A DNA stretch of 64,000 nucleotides from Agarivorans gilvus (GCF_001420915.1 NZ_CP013021.1:3444501-3508500), one strand, 5' to 3'; positions 53,928 through 63,998 are shown, numbered from the stretch's first letter. A program made the numbers and translations. The notes: generated by a model not told the origin, from the sequence alone.

Positions 53928-53955
53928 GGCGTAGCAGGGGTTTAGCGGCTACGCC
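53928..53955 (-). terminator. Hairpin downstream of tyrS
   Basis: GGCGTAGC / GCTACGCC with a 12-base loop, 11 bases after the tyrS stop; pyrimidine-rich but no clean T-run in the leftward direction. Confidence 0.45.
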
Positions 53956-53965
53956 TTAAGAATCT

Positions 53966-55252
53966 TTAGTTAGCCCAGATAACTAAACTAAATAGTTTTT
54001 TACCACGCTTGATCACCGAGAACTTGCCGTAGAGGGCATCGCTAGCTTGCAAGTTAAGCTGTGGATCGGTGAGCTTTTCGCCATTCACGGAAACGGCACC
54101 GTTGCCGATGAATTCGCGCGCCATCTTGTTAGATTTAGCCAATTCAGTGGCGGTAAGCAGCTCAACTAAGCTGGCTTCGCTTTGCTCAAGTTGAGTGGTA
54201 GGCAGACCATCTTGCGCGAGCTGTTCTAAATCGGATTCGCTAAGTTCGCTTAAGTCGCCCGAGAACAAGGCTTGGGTAATGCGCATCGCCGAAGCTAGGC
54301 CTTCTTCACCATGGACTAAGCGGGTCACTTCTTGGGCAAGAATGCCTTGAGCTTCAGGGCGGCCTTGAGCTGCTTTATCACGCTCTTCAATAGCAGCGAT
54401 TTCAGCTACGTCGATGAAGGTGAAGTAACGAAGGAAAGCGTATACGTCGGCATCGGCGGTGTTGATCCAGAACTGGTAGAAAGCATAAGGCGAGGTGCGT
54501 TTAGGATCTAACCAGATGGTGCCGGTTTCGGTTTTACCGAACTTAGTACCGTCGGCTTTGGTCACCAAAGGCATGGTCAGGCCATAAACCTTGTTGCCGT
54601 ACATACGGCGGGCTAAATCGATACCGCCAGTGATGTTGCCCCATTGGTCTGAGCCGCCAATTTGTAGAGTGGTATTTTTCTTGTCACTTAATTCAGCAAA
54701 GTCAAAAGACTGCAACAACATGTAGCTGAATTCAGTAAAAGAGATGCCTGACTCGTCACGGTCGATACGTTGTTTTACCGACTCTTTTTTAATCATGGCA
54801 TTAACGCTGAAGTGTTTACCCACGTTGCGCATGAAGTCGATAACGTTGATGCTACCAATCCAGTCAAGGTTGTTTATCACCTCTGCGGCATTCGCTTGCT
54901 CGCCAAATTCGATGAACTGGCTCACTTGCTTTTGCAGTTTGCCTACCCAGCCACTAACTACGTCGTCGCTGTTAAGTTTACGCTCAGCTGCTTTAAAGCT
55001 GGGGTCACCAATTAAACCGGTGGCGCCGCCCACCAAGGCGAGGGGTTTATGGCCAGCTTGTTGGAAGCGTTTTAGCATCAAAAGCGGTACTAGGCTGCCA
55101 ATGTGTAGGCTGTCGGCTGTGGGGTCGAAACCACAATACAGGGTGCGGGCTCCACTAGAAAGGTGTTCGGCCAGTTCTTCATCGGCAGTGCATTGAGCAA
55201 CCAGGCCGCGAGCCTTAAGATCTTCTAATAATGGATTAACCGTTGTTGTCAT
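53966..55252 (-). CDS. tyrS: Tyrosyl-tRNA synthetase
   Basis: Class I synthetase, 428 residues (424 in E. coli). The active site includes [16 protein letters not shown] (the HIGH signature reads HIGS) and KFGKTE; a C-terminal S4 RNA-binding domain follows (about 360-428). The 254-base spacer to the GNAT gene holds one hairpin and nothing else recognised. Confidence 0.96.
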   Translation of the reverse strand: MTTTVNPLLEDLKARGLVAQCTADEELAEHLSSGARTLYCGFDPTADSLHIGSLVPLLMLKRFQQAGHKPLALVGGATGLIGDPSFKAAERKLNSDDVVSGWVGKLQKQVSQFIEFGEQANAAEVINNLDWIGSINVIDFMRNVGKHFSVNAMIKKESVKQRIDRDESGISFTEFSYMLLQSFDFAELSDKKNTTLQIGGSDQWGNITGGIDLARRMYGNKVYGLTMPLVTKADGTKFGKTETGTIWLDPKRTSPYAFYQFWINTADADVYAFLRYFTFIDVAEIAAIEERDKAAQGRPEAQGILAQEVTRLVHGEEGLASAMRITQALFSGDLSELSESDLEQLAQDGLPTTQLEQSEASLVELLTATELAKSNKMAREFIGNGAVSVNGEKLTDPQLNLQASDALYGKFSVIKRGKKLFSLVIWAN

Positions 55253-55375
55253 AATTTAACCTGTATGTATTTCTAAGCCCTTAGGGGAATGAACAATTTT
55301 CGAGCCGAAGATTCTACACTTAAGTCCTAACTAAAAAAACTGCTGAGTGACATCAAGCGTAGCTAAATCCTTTGT

Positions 55376-55753
55376 TTATTTAATTTTTCCGCTAACTAGC
55401 TCTTCTCTTAGGTCGAGCGGGGCGACAATCGTACCCTCACCGGCAAAGCTAGGCGCTACGGCTAAATCAAAACCGTCCTGTGCCATGCCAGGTAGCCATT
55501 TTTCTTTAAGCTCATCTAAATTAATCGCCAAGGCTTTGAAACTGGCGTGGTCTTTACTGGCCCAATGTTCCGCTAGCGCCGCATCACTCCATAACAACAG
55601 TACTTTCTCGTCACCGGTTTCGATGATTAAGCAGCCCTGTTCATCACTTAGCGTCCACACTTGCTGCTGGCTACGCGCCTGCTCGATAAAGTGTTGGTAG
55701 CGCTGTTTAGTGGTGAGGCGGTCATGTTCTTCGATAACAGAAAGCTGGCTCAT
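55376..55753 (-). CDS. DUF2750 domain protein
   Basis: A 125-residue cytoplasmic protein with the DUF2750 pattern RYQHFIEQA near the start, VWTLSDEQGCLIIE and VLLLWSDAALAEHWA. Function unknown; many members resemble immunity or regulatory adaptors but no partner is seen here. Leftward, 120 bases upstream of tyrS. Confidence 0.85.
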   Translation of the reverse strand: MSQLSVIEEHDRLTTKQRYQHFIEQARSQQQVWTLSDEQGCLIIETGDEKVLLLWSDAALAEHWASKDHASFKALAINLDELKEKWLPGMAQDGFDLAVAPSFAGEGTIVAPLDLREELVSGKIK

Positions 55754-55927
55754 GGGGTTTTCCTAAGTAAGATTTTAGCGGCGCGTAGTATAACAGTTTC
55801 TTGTCAGCAAAATAGTCTCGCTTTATTTATGCTTATTGATCTATTCCGGCGACCTTAGGGCGCGTCAGCGCTAGACTAGCCGCGAAATGTTAAGGCTGAT
55901 TTAAGTCGATGGGAATAAGTAGTTGTT

Positions 55928-56839
55928 GTGCAGTTAGATTTATATGTAAACACGCTGGGGCGTCATATTAAGCAGCACTTTAGTGGGCGGGTTCGCAAAC
56001 TCAGTGTTGATGGGGATTTCACCTGTCCAAATCGTGACGGCAGTATTGGTCGTGGCGGTTGTACCTTTTGTAACGTTGACGCCTTTGTTAAGCCCAAGCA
56101 ACAGCAAATGTCGATAGTTGAGCAGTTGGCCGAGCGTAAAGCCGAGCTTAAACATAAAGACATTCGTTACCTGGCTTATTTTCAGGCTTATACCAGCACT
56201 TATGCCGAGGTGGAGTATTTGCGAGGTATGTACCAACAAGCGCTCGCCGACGACTCAGTGGTGGGCTTGTGTATTGGTACTCGCCCTGATTGTGTGCCAG
56301 ACGCGGTATTAGAAATGCTGGCTGAGTATCAGCAGCAGGGTAAGGAAGTGTGGTTAGAGTTAGGTTTACAAAGTGCCAATAACCATACCTTAAAGCGGAT
56401 TAATCGAGGCCATGACTTTGCCGCGTTTCAACAGGCGCTGGCGCGGGCGCATCAGCATGGTCTTAAGGTGTGTGCTCATCTGATTCTCGGTTTGCCGGGC
56501 GAAGGGCCGGACGATTATATGGCGTCTTTAAATGCCGTGCTGGCAGAACAGGTAGCAGGCATTAAGTTGCACCCTTTACATGTGGTTGACGGCAGTAGCA
56601 TGGCTAAGGCTTGGCGAGCCGGACGCTTAAGTGTAATGACTCAGGCTGATTATGTAGAGCAAGCGGTGCGTTTGATTCGCCATACTCCACCACAGGTGGT
56701 TTATCACCGGGTGAGTGCGCATGCCCGCCCGCCAGTATTGCTGGCGCCCGAATGGTGTCATAGCAAATGGTTGGCGTTAACTGCGATTGCTAAAAAGTTA
56801 GCGAAAGAGGGGCCGCAAGGCAGCGCTTTGCAGCGCTAG
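55928..56839 (+). CDS. TIGR01212 family radical SAM protein (YhcC-like)
   Basis: A 303-residue radical SAM enzyme. The cluster cysteines are in TCPNRDGSIGRGGCTFC (C-x12-C-x2-C, the spacing of this family), followed by LGLQSANNHTL and HLILGLPGEGPDDY. The reaction is unknown. In E. coli yhcC lies near arcB, and the same neighbourhood is kept here. Starts at GTG; no upstream ATG in frame. Confidence 0.92.
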   Translation: MQLDLYVNTLGRHIKQHFSGRVRKLSVDGDFTCPNRDGSIGRGGCTFCNVDAFVKPKQQQMSIVEQLAERKAELKHKDIRYLAYFQAYTSTYAEVEYLRGMYQQALADDSVVGLCIGTRPDCVPDAVLEMLAEYQQQGKEVWLELGLQSANNHTLKRINRGHDFAAFQQALARAHQHGLKVCAHLILGLPGEGPDDYMASLNAVLAEQVAGIKLHPLHVVDGSSMAKAWRAGRLSVMTQADYVEQAVRLIRHTPPQVVYHRVSAHARPPVLLAPEWCHSKWLALTAIAKKLAKEGPQGSALQR

Positions 56840-56942
56840 TTACCCGCGATGCGTGAGCTAATTCCTTGTTTAGTAAATGATTATTTTAATATTTAAATTA
56901 TTCAGGTAAAGTAAGCGCTATTGCGGAAAAAATGGACAATTA

Positions 56943-58742
56943 ATGCAAGGCAGTTTCTATCCGGCGGCTTGGATGCAGGCCTCAATCGCTTTACTCAGTC
57001 TTTTGTTGGTGGTGGTGACCATATTGTGGGCCTTAGCGGCCAGAAAGGTGCGTGCCAAGCGTTTGGCCATGCAAAAATCACCGGCTGGGCAAATGACATT
57101 GGATAGTGAAGCCAAGCAAGTGCTGTTTGCTAATCCGCGTTTTTGTGAGTTAGTGCAGTTATCAAATAGTGGCAAAAGCTGGCAGTTTTCTTCGCACGAG
57201 CATTTAAACCAGTTAATAGCATTGCTCGAGCCCTACCAAAAACAGGCACGGGTGGAAGGGATCCACTGGAAGTTGGAATTTGGCGAGCATGCTCGGGTGC
57301 TGTTAATTTACGCCAATCTAGAGGTGGTTCGTGGCCGTGAGCTTTGGTATGTCAATGCCTATGAAAATGCTCAAGGGTATAGCTACCTTAATCGCATAGA
57401 ACAAGAACAAGCATTGTTTGCTAACGTGCTTAACTCAATCCCCGAGTTCATTTATTTTAAAGACGCCGAAGAGCGGCTGCTGGGCTGTAATCAGGCTTGG
57501 GCTGGTTTTCATGGTTTGAAACCCAATGAGCTAACCGGCAAGCGTTTAAGCGATTTTCTCACTCGCCGCGAGTTGAGCTTAAGTCAGGCCTATGATTCAG
57601 AGGTATTAGCCGGCAAACCCTGCCAACATACCGAATGGTTTAGTGCGCCAGATAGTCGACAAATTTTGCTGCAGCACAACGTTTACCCCTTAAAAAATCA
57701 GCAAGATGAAGTGACCGGGGTGCTGAACGTTTCTTACGACGTAACTAAATGGCACGAGCTGAACCGCCAGTTAGAGCAAGAAAACCAAAATAGGCTGAGT
57801 TCTGAAAAAGAACTGGGTCGGCAGAATAACTTGATCCGTACGGTATTTAACTCTACTCCCGATCCCTTGGGTTTTATCGATGATAAAGGCAACTTTGTTG
57901 GCGGTAACGAACCCTTTGCCAAAATGTTTGGCTACACCAGTGATGCGCTACTAGGCAAACATTTAACTGAAGTATTAAGCGCCGAACAACTAGAACAACA
58001 TCAAGTGCAAAACAGCCAAATTCTTGAAACCGGTAAACCGCTGCGTTACGAAGAGCTGGTGTATTTAGATGATGGCCACCAGATTTGGTATGAGGTAATT
58101 AAAGGTCCTTACTTTGATGATGTCAGTGGTGAGCGCGGAATTATCTTCATTACTCGGGATGTGACCGAGCGTAAGGCCACCGAGCAGCAATTAGCCGATG
58201 CTATCATGCAGTTACAGGAACTCAGTTTCATCGACAGCCTAACTCAGGTGGCTAACCGCCGTAGTTTTGATGAAAAATTGCAGCAGTTGTGGCTAACCCA
58301 TCGCCGCGAAGGCTTAGAGCTGAGTTTGCTGTTATTAGATATTGATAGCTTTAAGCAGTACAACGATAACTACGGGCACCAACAGGGTGATGAAGCCTTG
58401 CGTCAGGTGGCCAAGCTGACCAGTCGTTCGGTGAAGCGCGGCTCTGATTTAGTGGCGCGTTACGGCGGTGAAGAGTTTGCTATTCTATTGCCTAATACCA
58501 GTAATGAAGGGGCCAAGTTGGTGGCTGAGAACGTACTGAAAAATATGACGGAAGCTCAAATTCCCCATGAATATTCCGAGGCGGGCGAGTATATTTCAGT
58601 GAGCATTGGCGTGGCCACTGTGGTGCCTCAACAGGGCGTGGATTATGGCGAGTTAGTTCGCATTGCCGATTTGCAATTGTATCGCGCCAAACACCAAGGT
58701 AAGGCGCGTTATTGTTGTGCCGGAGACAGCGCCAGCGCCTAA
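56943..58742 (+). CDS. PAS-domain diguanylate cyclase
   Basis: A 599-residue c-di-GMP synthase. N-terminal membrane helix (about 10-30), an unassigned region to about 150, two PAS domains (about 160-280 and 300-415) and a GGDEF domain with RYGGEEF (active site about 508-512). An I-site RGSD lies five residues before it, implying product inhibition. No EAL domain. It probably tunes adhesion or polysaccharide production in response to an unknown signal. It stands between the radical SAM gene and the convergent folE2. Confidence 0.93.
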   Translation: MQGSFYPAAWMQASIALLSLLLVVVTILWALAARKVRAKRLAMQKSPAGQMTLDSEAKQVLFANPRFCELVQLSNSGKSWQFSSHEHLNQLIALLEPYQKQARVEGIHWKLEFGEHARVLLIYANLEVVRGRELWYVNAYENAQGYSYLNRIEQEQALFANVLNSIPEFIYFKDAEERLLGCNQAWAGFHGLKPNELTGKRLSDFLTRRELSLSQAYDSEVLAGKPCQHTEWFSAPDSRQILLQHNVYPLKNQQDEVTGVLNVSYDVTKWHELNRQLEQENQNRLSSEKELGRQNNLIRTVFNSTPDPLGFIDDKGNFVGGNEPFAKMFGYTSDALLGKHLTEVLSAEQLEQHQVQNSQILETGKPLRYEELVYLDDGHQIWYEVIKGPYFDDVSGERGIIFITRDVTERKATEQQLADAIMQLQELSFIDSLTQVANRRSFDEKLQQLWLTHRREGLELSLLLLDIDSFKQYNDNYGHQQGDEALRQVAKLTSRSVKRGSDLVARYGGEEFAILLPNTSNEGAKLVAENVLKNMTEAQIPHEYSEAGEYISVSIGVATVVPQQGVDYGELVRIADLQLYRAKHQGKARYCCAGDSASA

Positions 58743-58745
58743 GTA

Positions 58746-59669
58746 TTAGGCCTGATAACCTTGGCTAAGGCCTTTGGTAACAATACCTACCGCATCATGA
58801 GCGTGTAGGCTTTCTAGGTGGTTGACGCGTACCCAGAAATCATCAATGTCTGGACGGCGGTTAAGACAGTGCTGTAAACGCCGCGCCGCATCTTCACAAA
58901 ACATCAGGTTCTGGCCATTAAGTCGAGCAAATTCTTGTTCATCCTCGCGTTTAACTGCCGCTTGTACTGGGGTTTGTAGGCTCTCTTCCAACTGATCGAT
59001 CAGCTCGATTAAGGGTAAGTCAGTGGCGCTGGCATTTAACTTTACTTTGACTTGAGCGATGCTGCGCTGACTGTGTGGCGTAGCCACAATGCCTTGAGTA
59101 CTGCCTAACCATTGTTGAACCTCGTCGCGAGACACTTGCTCTTGGCTAAATTGTTCGCTAAAAGCTTGCTGGATTAACTGGCGGGCTAAAGCTGCAGAGC
59201 AAGGGCAAGTCGAAGAATAAGGCACTTCAACACTGAGTTCTATCTCGGTGCGCTGTTGATGACGAGTGGCCACTATGCTGGTGGGGTAGGCTTTCCATCC
59301 GGTTTTACCCGATACCAGTGATTGACGACGTAAATGGTAATCAAAATCGAAACGAACTCGCGCGTGTTCGCTAAGGTCCTGATGGCTTTCGATAAATTGA
59401 TCTAAAATGGCGTTTAATGCCGAATAATCCAAGATTTGCTGATTCGACAGTTGATCTAAGATCAGATACAAACGCGACATGTGGATGCCTTTGGCGTGAG
59501 GGTCATCTAAGCTGACGAAAGCTTCGATACGAGCGCTAACACGACTAGGCTGTTGGCCTTCAAAGGCAATCAACATTGGCATTTCGATTTGGCTCATCCC
59601 AACCCAGTTGAGCTTACCTTCGGTTTGAGCGCGTCCTGAATGGGCGATATCAGGCATTACACTAGACAT
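58746..59669 (-). CDS. folE2: GTP cyclohydrolase FolE2 (type IB)
   Basis: First step of folate synthesis by the non-zinc-specific enzyme. 307 residues. The metal/catalytic region is [16 protein letters not shown], and the conserved C-terminal Glu is in [11 protein letters not shown]. FolE2 replaces the zinc enzyme FolE when zinc is short and is often under Zur; a Zur-like site lies upstream. The start at 59669 (MSSVMPDIA) is the ATG used by most members. Confidence 0.93.
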   Translation of the reverse strand: MSSVMPDIAHSGRAQTEGKLNWVGMSQIEMPMLIAFEGQQPSRVSARIEAFVSLDDPHAKGIHMSRLYLILDQLSNQQILDYSALNAILDQFIESHQDLSEHARVRFDFDYHLRRQSLVSGKTGWKAYPTSIVATRHQQRTEIELSVEVPYSSTCPCSAALARQLIQQAFSEQFSQEQVSRDEVQQWLGSTQGIVATPHSQRSIAQVKVKLNASATDLPLIELIDQLEESLQTPVQAAVKREDEQEFARLNGQNLMFCEDAARRLQHCLNRRPDIDDFWVRVNHLESLHAHDAVGIVTKGLSQGYQA

Positions 59670-59740
59670 GCGCGTAGTTCTCCACAGAAACTGCCAAGGC
59701 TTAGCGCGTTGACATGAGATTAAGGTGTAAAATGATGGGC

Positions 59741-59755
59741 TGTTATACCATAAAA
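59741..59755. promoter_or_regulatory. Candidate Zur operator upstream of folE2
   Basis: TGTTATACCATAAAA matches the centre of the proteobacterial Zur box (TGTTATA-N-TATAACA), perfect in the first half and with two mismatches in the second, 72 bases upstream of folE2. By eye only. Confidence 0.4.
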
Positions 59756-59838
59756 ACTGGTTTACTATTAACCCTCTTTATTTTATGGACTTGTGTAAGC
59801 AAGCATAAAAACAGCTCGGGTATAAGGAAAGGGCTTGA

Positions 59839-62178
59839 ATGACGCCGTTAAAGAAACTCGCTACTTACTATGTGCATCTGTTATCTCGCTTGGGCATCGT
59901 AAAATTTAGTATCAGCTTAGCTGGTGCCATTATTTTAGTTGCCCTTGCGATACAAATGAGTGTGACTTTTGCTCTTACTGGGCAGGTGTCGTCGGTGGAT
60001 TTAATTCGCTCGGTTTTCTTTGCCTTGATTATCACACCCTGGGCGGTATTTTTTATGTCGGTGGTGGTAGAGCAAATTGAAGACTCGCGGCAACGTTTAA
60101 GCAAGATGATCCGCAAGTTAGAGAAGATGCGCTCACGCGATTTGCAATTAACTAATCGTTTAAAAGCCAATATTAGCCAACTAAATAACGAAATCGACGA
60201 ACGGGAAAAAGCCGAAGCAGCGCGCCGTCAGGCAATCAGCCATTTAGAGTTGGAGGTGAAGCAGCGCCAGCAGGCGCAACAGGAGTTGGAAGAACACTCG
60301 GCGCTGCTACGTAGCTTCATCGACAGTTCCCCTGACTTGGTGTATTACCGTAACGAACAAGGGCAGTTTTCCGGCTGCAATTTGGCGCTGGAACAATTGG
60401 TTGGGCGCTCAGAAAAGCAATTGATTGGCTTGACGCCTTATGATGTCTATCCCGAAGAAGTCGCCGACAAGGTTGTCGAAACCGACCATCAGGTATTTGA
60501 TAATGATGAACCCTTAACTTATGAGCAATGGCTGGAATATCCCGATGGGCGTAAGGCTTTTTTCGAGCTGCGTAAAGTACCGTTTTATGGGCGTAATGGG
60601 AATCGCCTGGGTTTGTTAGGTTTTGGTCGGGATATTACCGAACGAATGCGCCACCAAGCCAATATTGAAAAGGCCAATCGCGACAAAGCGCAATTTATCT
60701 CAACCCTGAGCCATGAGTTACGTACCCCATTAAATGGGGTAGTCGGTTTGAGTCAAATGCTGTTGGACACTCCCTTAAATGACGCTCAGCGCAAACATGT
60801 GAATACGATTTTATTAAGCGCTACGACTCTGGGGAATATTTTTAATGACATTATCGACCTAGATAAATTGGACCGTCGCCGCTTTGCGGTGTCGATGGAA
60901 ACCATGGATTTTAAAGCTCTAGTGAGTGACATCGAAACGCTGACCGAAATGCAGCTGCAGGCTAAAGGTTTAGACTTTCGCTTTGAGCAAATTGGGCCAC
61001 TTCCGCAAAGCATCGTTGCCGACCCAACCCGTTTACGACAGGTATTGTGGAACCTAACCCATAACGCGGTGAAGTTTACCGAACACGGGCAGGTAGCCTT
61101 GACCATTAAAGCTAAGTCAGTGGCCGAACAGCAAGTAGAATTGGAATTTGTGATTGAAGATACCGGGCCGGGCATACCCGAAGACCAATTAGAGCAAATT
61201 TTTGCCATGTACTATCAGGTGGAAGGCAGTAAGTCGGCCACCGGAACCGGCATTGGTTTATCGGTATCACGGCAATTGGTACGCGCCATGGGCGGGGATA
61301 TTGTGGTAAGCAGCGAAGTGGGTAAAGGCTCGTGTTTTACGGTACGTTTAACGGTGGATTTAGATGTTATCCCCGATGAAGCCGAACAAATTGACCATCC
61401 ACCCTTAGAGATTTTATTGGTTGAGGATGTCGAGTTAAATATCACCATTGCCAAAGCGCTGTTAGAAAAATTGGGCCATCAGGTTGAAGTGGCCAAAAGT
61501 GGCCAGCAGGCACTGGCGATGTTTGAGCCAGATAACTTCGATTTGGTGCTGTTAGACATTCAATTGCCCGACATGACGGGCTTTGATATTGCTAATCAAT
61601 GGCAGCAACAATATAGCGCAGCACAAATGCCGCCGGTGGTGGCCTTAACCGCCAATGTAGTCAACAGCAAAAGCCAATTTCAGGCGGCTGGGATGGTGGA
61701 TGTGATCCATAAACCGATTAATCGTAATGCGGTGGTGCATTGTTTTAATGAGGTGTTTGCCATTGGAGAAGAGCCACAAGTTGAGGCCTCTGTGTCACCC
61801 AAGCAAGCTCTGAGCCGCAGCTCGCTACCTATTCTAGATTTAGATCTAATAGAGCAATTCTGCGAAACCATAGGGGTTAAGGTGTTAAATGACAGCGTGG
61901 ATTTGTTTAAAAAGGTCATGCCAGACTATTTGCAAGTCTTAGAAAGCAACATGTACGCTAAAGACAAACAAGGCATTGTTTCGGAAGCGCATAAAATCAA
62001 AGGCGCCGCCGGTTCGATAGGCTTAGCGCGGATCCAGCGTTTAGCCAATAAAATCCAATCGCCGGAGTTGCCAGCTTGGGCCGACAATGTGGAAGACTGG
62101 ATTTATCAACTCAGTCACGACTACCCGGAAGATCTTAAGTTGCTAGATAAGGCCATTGCTGAGCATATCGAGCAATAG
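59839..62178 (+). CDS. arcB: Aerobic respiration control sensor kinase ArcB
   Basis: Hybrid tripartite kinase sensing quinone redox state and signalling to ArcA. 779 residues (778 in E. coli). Two membrane helices (about 25-45 and 55-77), coiled coil, PAS domain (about 155-270), kinase core with His292 in SHELRTPLNG, receiver with Asp573 in LLDIQLPDMTG, and HPt with His718 in AHKIKGAAGS. Redox Cys180 is present (FSGCNLALE), but position 241, Cys in E. coli, is Phe (GRKAFFELRK). ArcA is not in the window. Confidence 0.96.
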   Translation: MTPLKKLATYYVHLLSRLGIVKFSISLAGAIILVALAIQMSVTFALTGQVSSVDLIRSVFFALIITPWAVFFMSVVVEQIEDSRQRLSKMIRKLEKMRSRDLQLTNRLKANISQLNNEIDEREKAEAARRQAISHLELEVKQRQQAQQELEEHSALLRSFIDSSPDLVYYRNEQGQFSGCNLALEQLVGRSEKQLIGLTPYDVYPEEVADKVVETDHQVFDNDEPLTYEQWLEYPDGRKAFFELRKVPFYGRNGNRLGLLGFGRDITERMRHQANIEKANRDKAQFISTLSHELRTPLNGVVGLSQMLLDTPLNDAQRKHVNTILLSATTLGNIFNDIIDLDKLDRRRFAVSMETMDFKALVSDIETLTEMQLQAKGLDFRFEQIGPLPQSIVADPTRLRQVLWNLTHNAVKFTEHGQVALTIKAKSVAEQQVELEFVIEDTGPGIPEDQLEQIFAMYYQVEGSKSATGTGIGLSVSRQLVRAMGGDIVVSSEVGKGSCFTVRLTVDLDVIPDEAEQIDHPPLEILLVEDVELNITIAKALLEKLGHQVEVAKSGQQALAMFEPDNFDLVLLDIQLPDMTGFDIANQWQQQYSAAQMPPVVALTANVVNSKSQFQAAGMVDVIHKPINRNAVVHCFNEVFAIGEEPQVEASVSPKQALSRSSLPILDLDLIEQFCETIGVKVLNDSVDLFKKVMPDYLQVLESNMYAKDKQGIVSEAHKIKGAAGSIGLARIQRLANKIQSPELPAWADNVEDWIYQLSHDYPEDLKLLDKAIAEHIEQ

Positions 62179-62201
62179 CCCAGCGATGAGCACTGAGTTG
62201 T

Positions 62202-63110
62202 TTAAGCGAGGTTCACCAATACCAAGATCAGCAGTGGGCAAAGCAAGCTGAGAATAAAGCCGCTGGCGATGGCCACCGGTACCAACTGGTTGCCCCCGGC
62301 TCGTTGTAACATCGGTAGCGAGAAGTCCATGGCGGTGGCACCCGCATAACCAATCGTGGCGGCGGGCGAGCGCAGCATCAAGCTGGGGATTAGCAGTAGA
62401 GTGATTAACTCGCGGCTTAAATCTGCAAAAAAGACGGTACTGCCGATCAGTGGGTTTACCGCTTCGGTGAGCAAGGCACCCGATAAGGAGTACCAGCCAA
62501 AGCCGCTGCTCATGGCCAAACCTACTGAATAGGGTAAATCAAACCAGTAGGCGCAGATAAGCCCAGCGGGAATCGAACTTAATACCATCACCAGTGCGAT
62601 GATCAGCCCACGGCGGTTGAGTAGTAATTGGCGAACACTGATCCCCGCACTGCGCAGTTCTATGCCGATGCAAAATATCAATGCAATGAGTGCGTATTCG
62701 GCTAACTCTCCCTGAGCGGGAAGACGTTGCTGATACAATAACCCCAAAAGCAAACCCAACATGAGCAAGCTAATGAGTACTAAAGGATCTTTAAACAAGG
62801 CCCACTTGTGAGTACTGCGCGCCTGCTGCGGCTCGGCCTTTGGCATATCTAAAAAGCGTCCTACCCAAACTAGAGCCGAGAGGTTAAACAGTAATAACAA
62901 GGCGATTAAGCTAAGGCTTTGATAGAGCAATTGCAGAATGTTTTGACCCAGATTATCAACAAAAGCCAAGCCATAACCCATTAAGAACAAGATGAGATAG
63001 AGCATCCAGCTGCTTAATCGGCGAACAAGTATTAATCCAGAAGGATGTTTTAGGGGAATGGCATAGCCAACAATTAATGCACCTAAAATAATCAATAAGC
63101 TGCTATACAT
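62202..63110 (-). CDS. LysO family (DUF340) putative amino-acid exporter
   Basis: A 302-residue inner-membrane protein with eight to nine helices. It starts MYSSLLIILGALIVGYAIPL, with conserved GIELRSAG and SSGFGWYSLSGALL typical of LysO (YbjE), the lysine exporter of E. coli. The ATG at 63110 is used since AAGGA lies seven bases upstream; a TTG six codons earlier is possible. Substrate lysine is inferred from the family. Converges with arcB. Confidence 0.85.
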   Translation of the reverse strand: MYSSLLIILGALIVGYAIPLKHPSGLILVRRLSSWMLYLILFLMGYGLAFVDNLGQNILQLLYQSLSLIALLLLFNLSALVWVGRFLDMPKAEPQQARSTHKWALFKDPLVLISLLMLGLLLGLLYQQRLPAQGELAEYALIALIFCIGIELRSAGISVRQLLLNRRGLIIALVMVLSSIPAGLICAYWFDLPYSVGLAMSSGFGWYSLSGALLTEAVNPLIGSTVFFADLSRELITLLLIPSLMLRSPAATIGYAGATAMDFSLPMLQRAGGNQLVPVAIASGFILSLLCPLLILVLVNLA

Positions 63111-63173
63111 CTCTGTGTCCTTACTCAAGCGGAGCTGAAATATAGCAGTAAATATGGCGGCTCACCAGTTTCG

Positions 63174-63998
63174 ATTAAGCCTTGTTGGTAGACGACTTAT
63201 TGACTTGGCTGGGGGAGCGAAAGGGTAGGCTAAGCAAACCTGGTAATTGTCGATTATCTTTAGCCAAGGGCCAGTTTGCTAGGCCAAAATTGATCCCTGG
63301 TGACCAAGTTCTGGTTGAGCCCGATAGCTGCGAAATAGTCGATCCCAACAGGACAAATTAAAACCGTAGTTACTGTTATGTTCATGATATAGCTGAGAGT
63401 GGTGTACTCGGTGCATGTCTGGGGTTACAAGGGCGTGTCTTAGTCGTGCGTCCCATCGTTGCGGAAGATTTAGGTTGCTATGATTAAACATGGCCATGCC
63501 GTTGAGAATCACTTCAAATAAAAATATCGCCAACAACGGTGGGCCTAAAATGACGATTAGCGCCAGTTTAATTGCCATCGATAAGGCTATCTCGATGGGG
63601 TGAAAACGCAGACCCAGGCTCACATCGTAGTCGGGGTCAACATGGTGAACGCGATGCACCCGCCAAAGTAGTGGAATGGCGTGAAATAAGCGGTGCTGCC
63701 AATAAATGGCAAGGTCAAATAACAATAAACAGATAGCAATACTGAGCCAACTTGGCAGTGCCAGTTGATTCAATACGCCCCAGTGTTGTTGCTCTGCCAG
63801 TGAACCTAAAGCCAGAGTGCCCAAGGGGAATATTAGCTTAATTGTTAAGCTATTAAGCACAATTAAGCCAAGGTTACTCGGCCAGCGCTGTCGCCGAGGG
63901 AAACGCCGAGCATGCCTAGGCCAAGCCCATTCTAAAATCATGAAAAGACTGAGTAGACCAACAAATAGGGCTAGCCGCCAAAATTCTAAATATTGCAT
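63174..63998 (-). pseudogene. Sterol desaturase/fatty acid hydroxylase family protein, apparent 3' frameshift
   Basis: Membrane di-iron hydroxylase. The frame from 63998 gives 239 residues with the histidine clusters HRLFHAIP, RVHRVHH and MHRVHHSQLYHEHNSNYG, then ends early in GHQGSILA. Another frame continues with INFGLANWPLAKDNRQLPGL and LSLPFRSPS to a stop at 63174, which is the kind of C-terminus this family has (G-L ... L-L-PF). The switch is at CCC 63295-63297 (GGG in the gene); one more G would fuse them into a 275-residue protein. All metal ligands precede the shift, so it may be active even if the shift is real. Substrate unknown. Confidence 0.8.
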
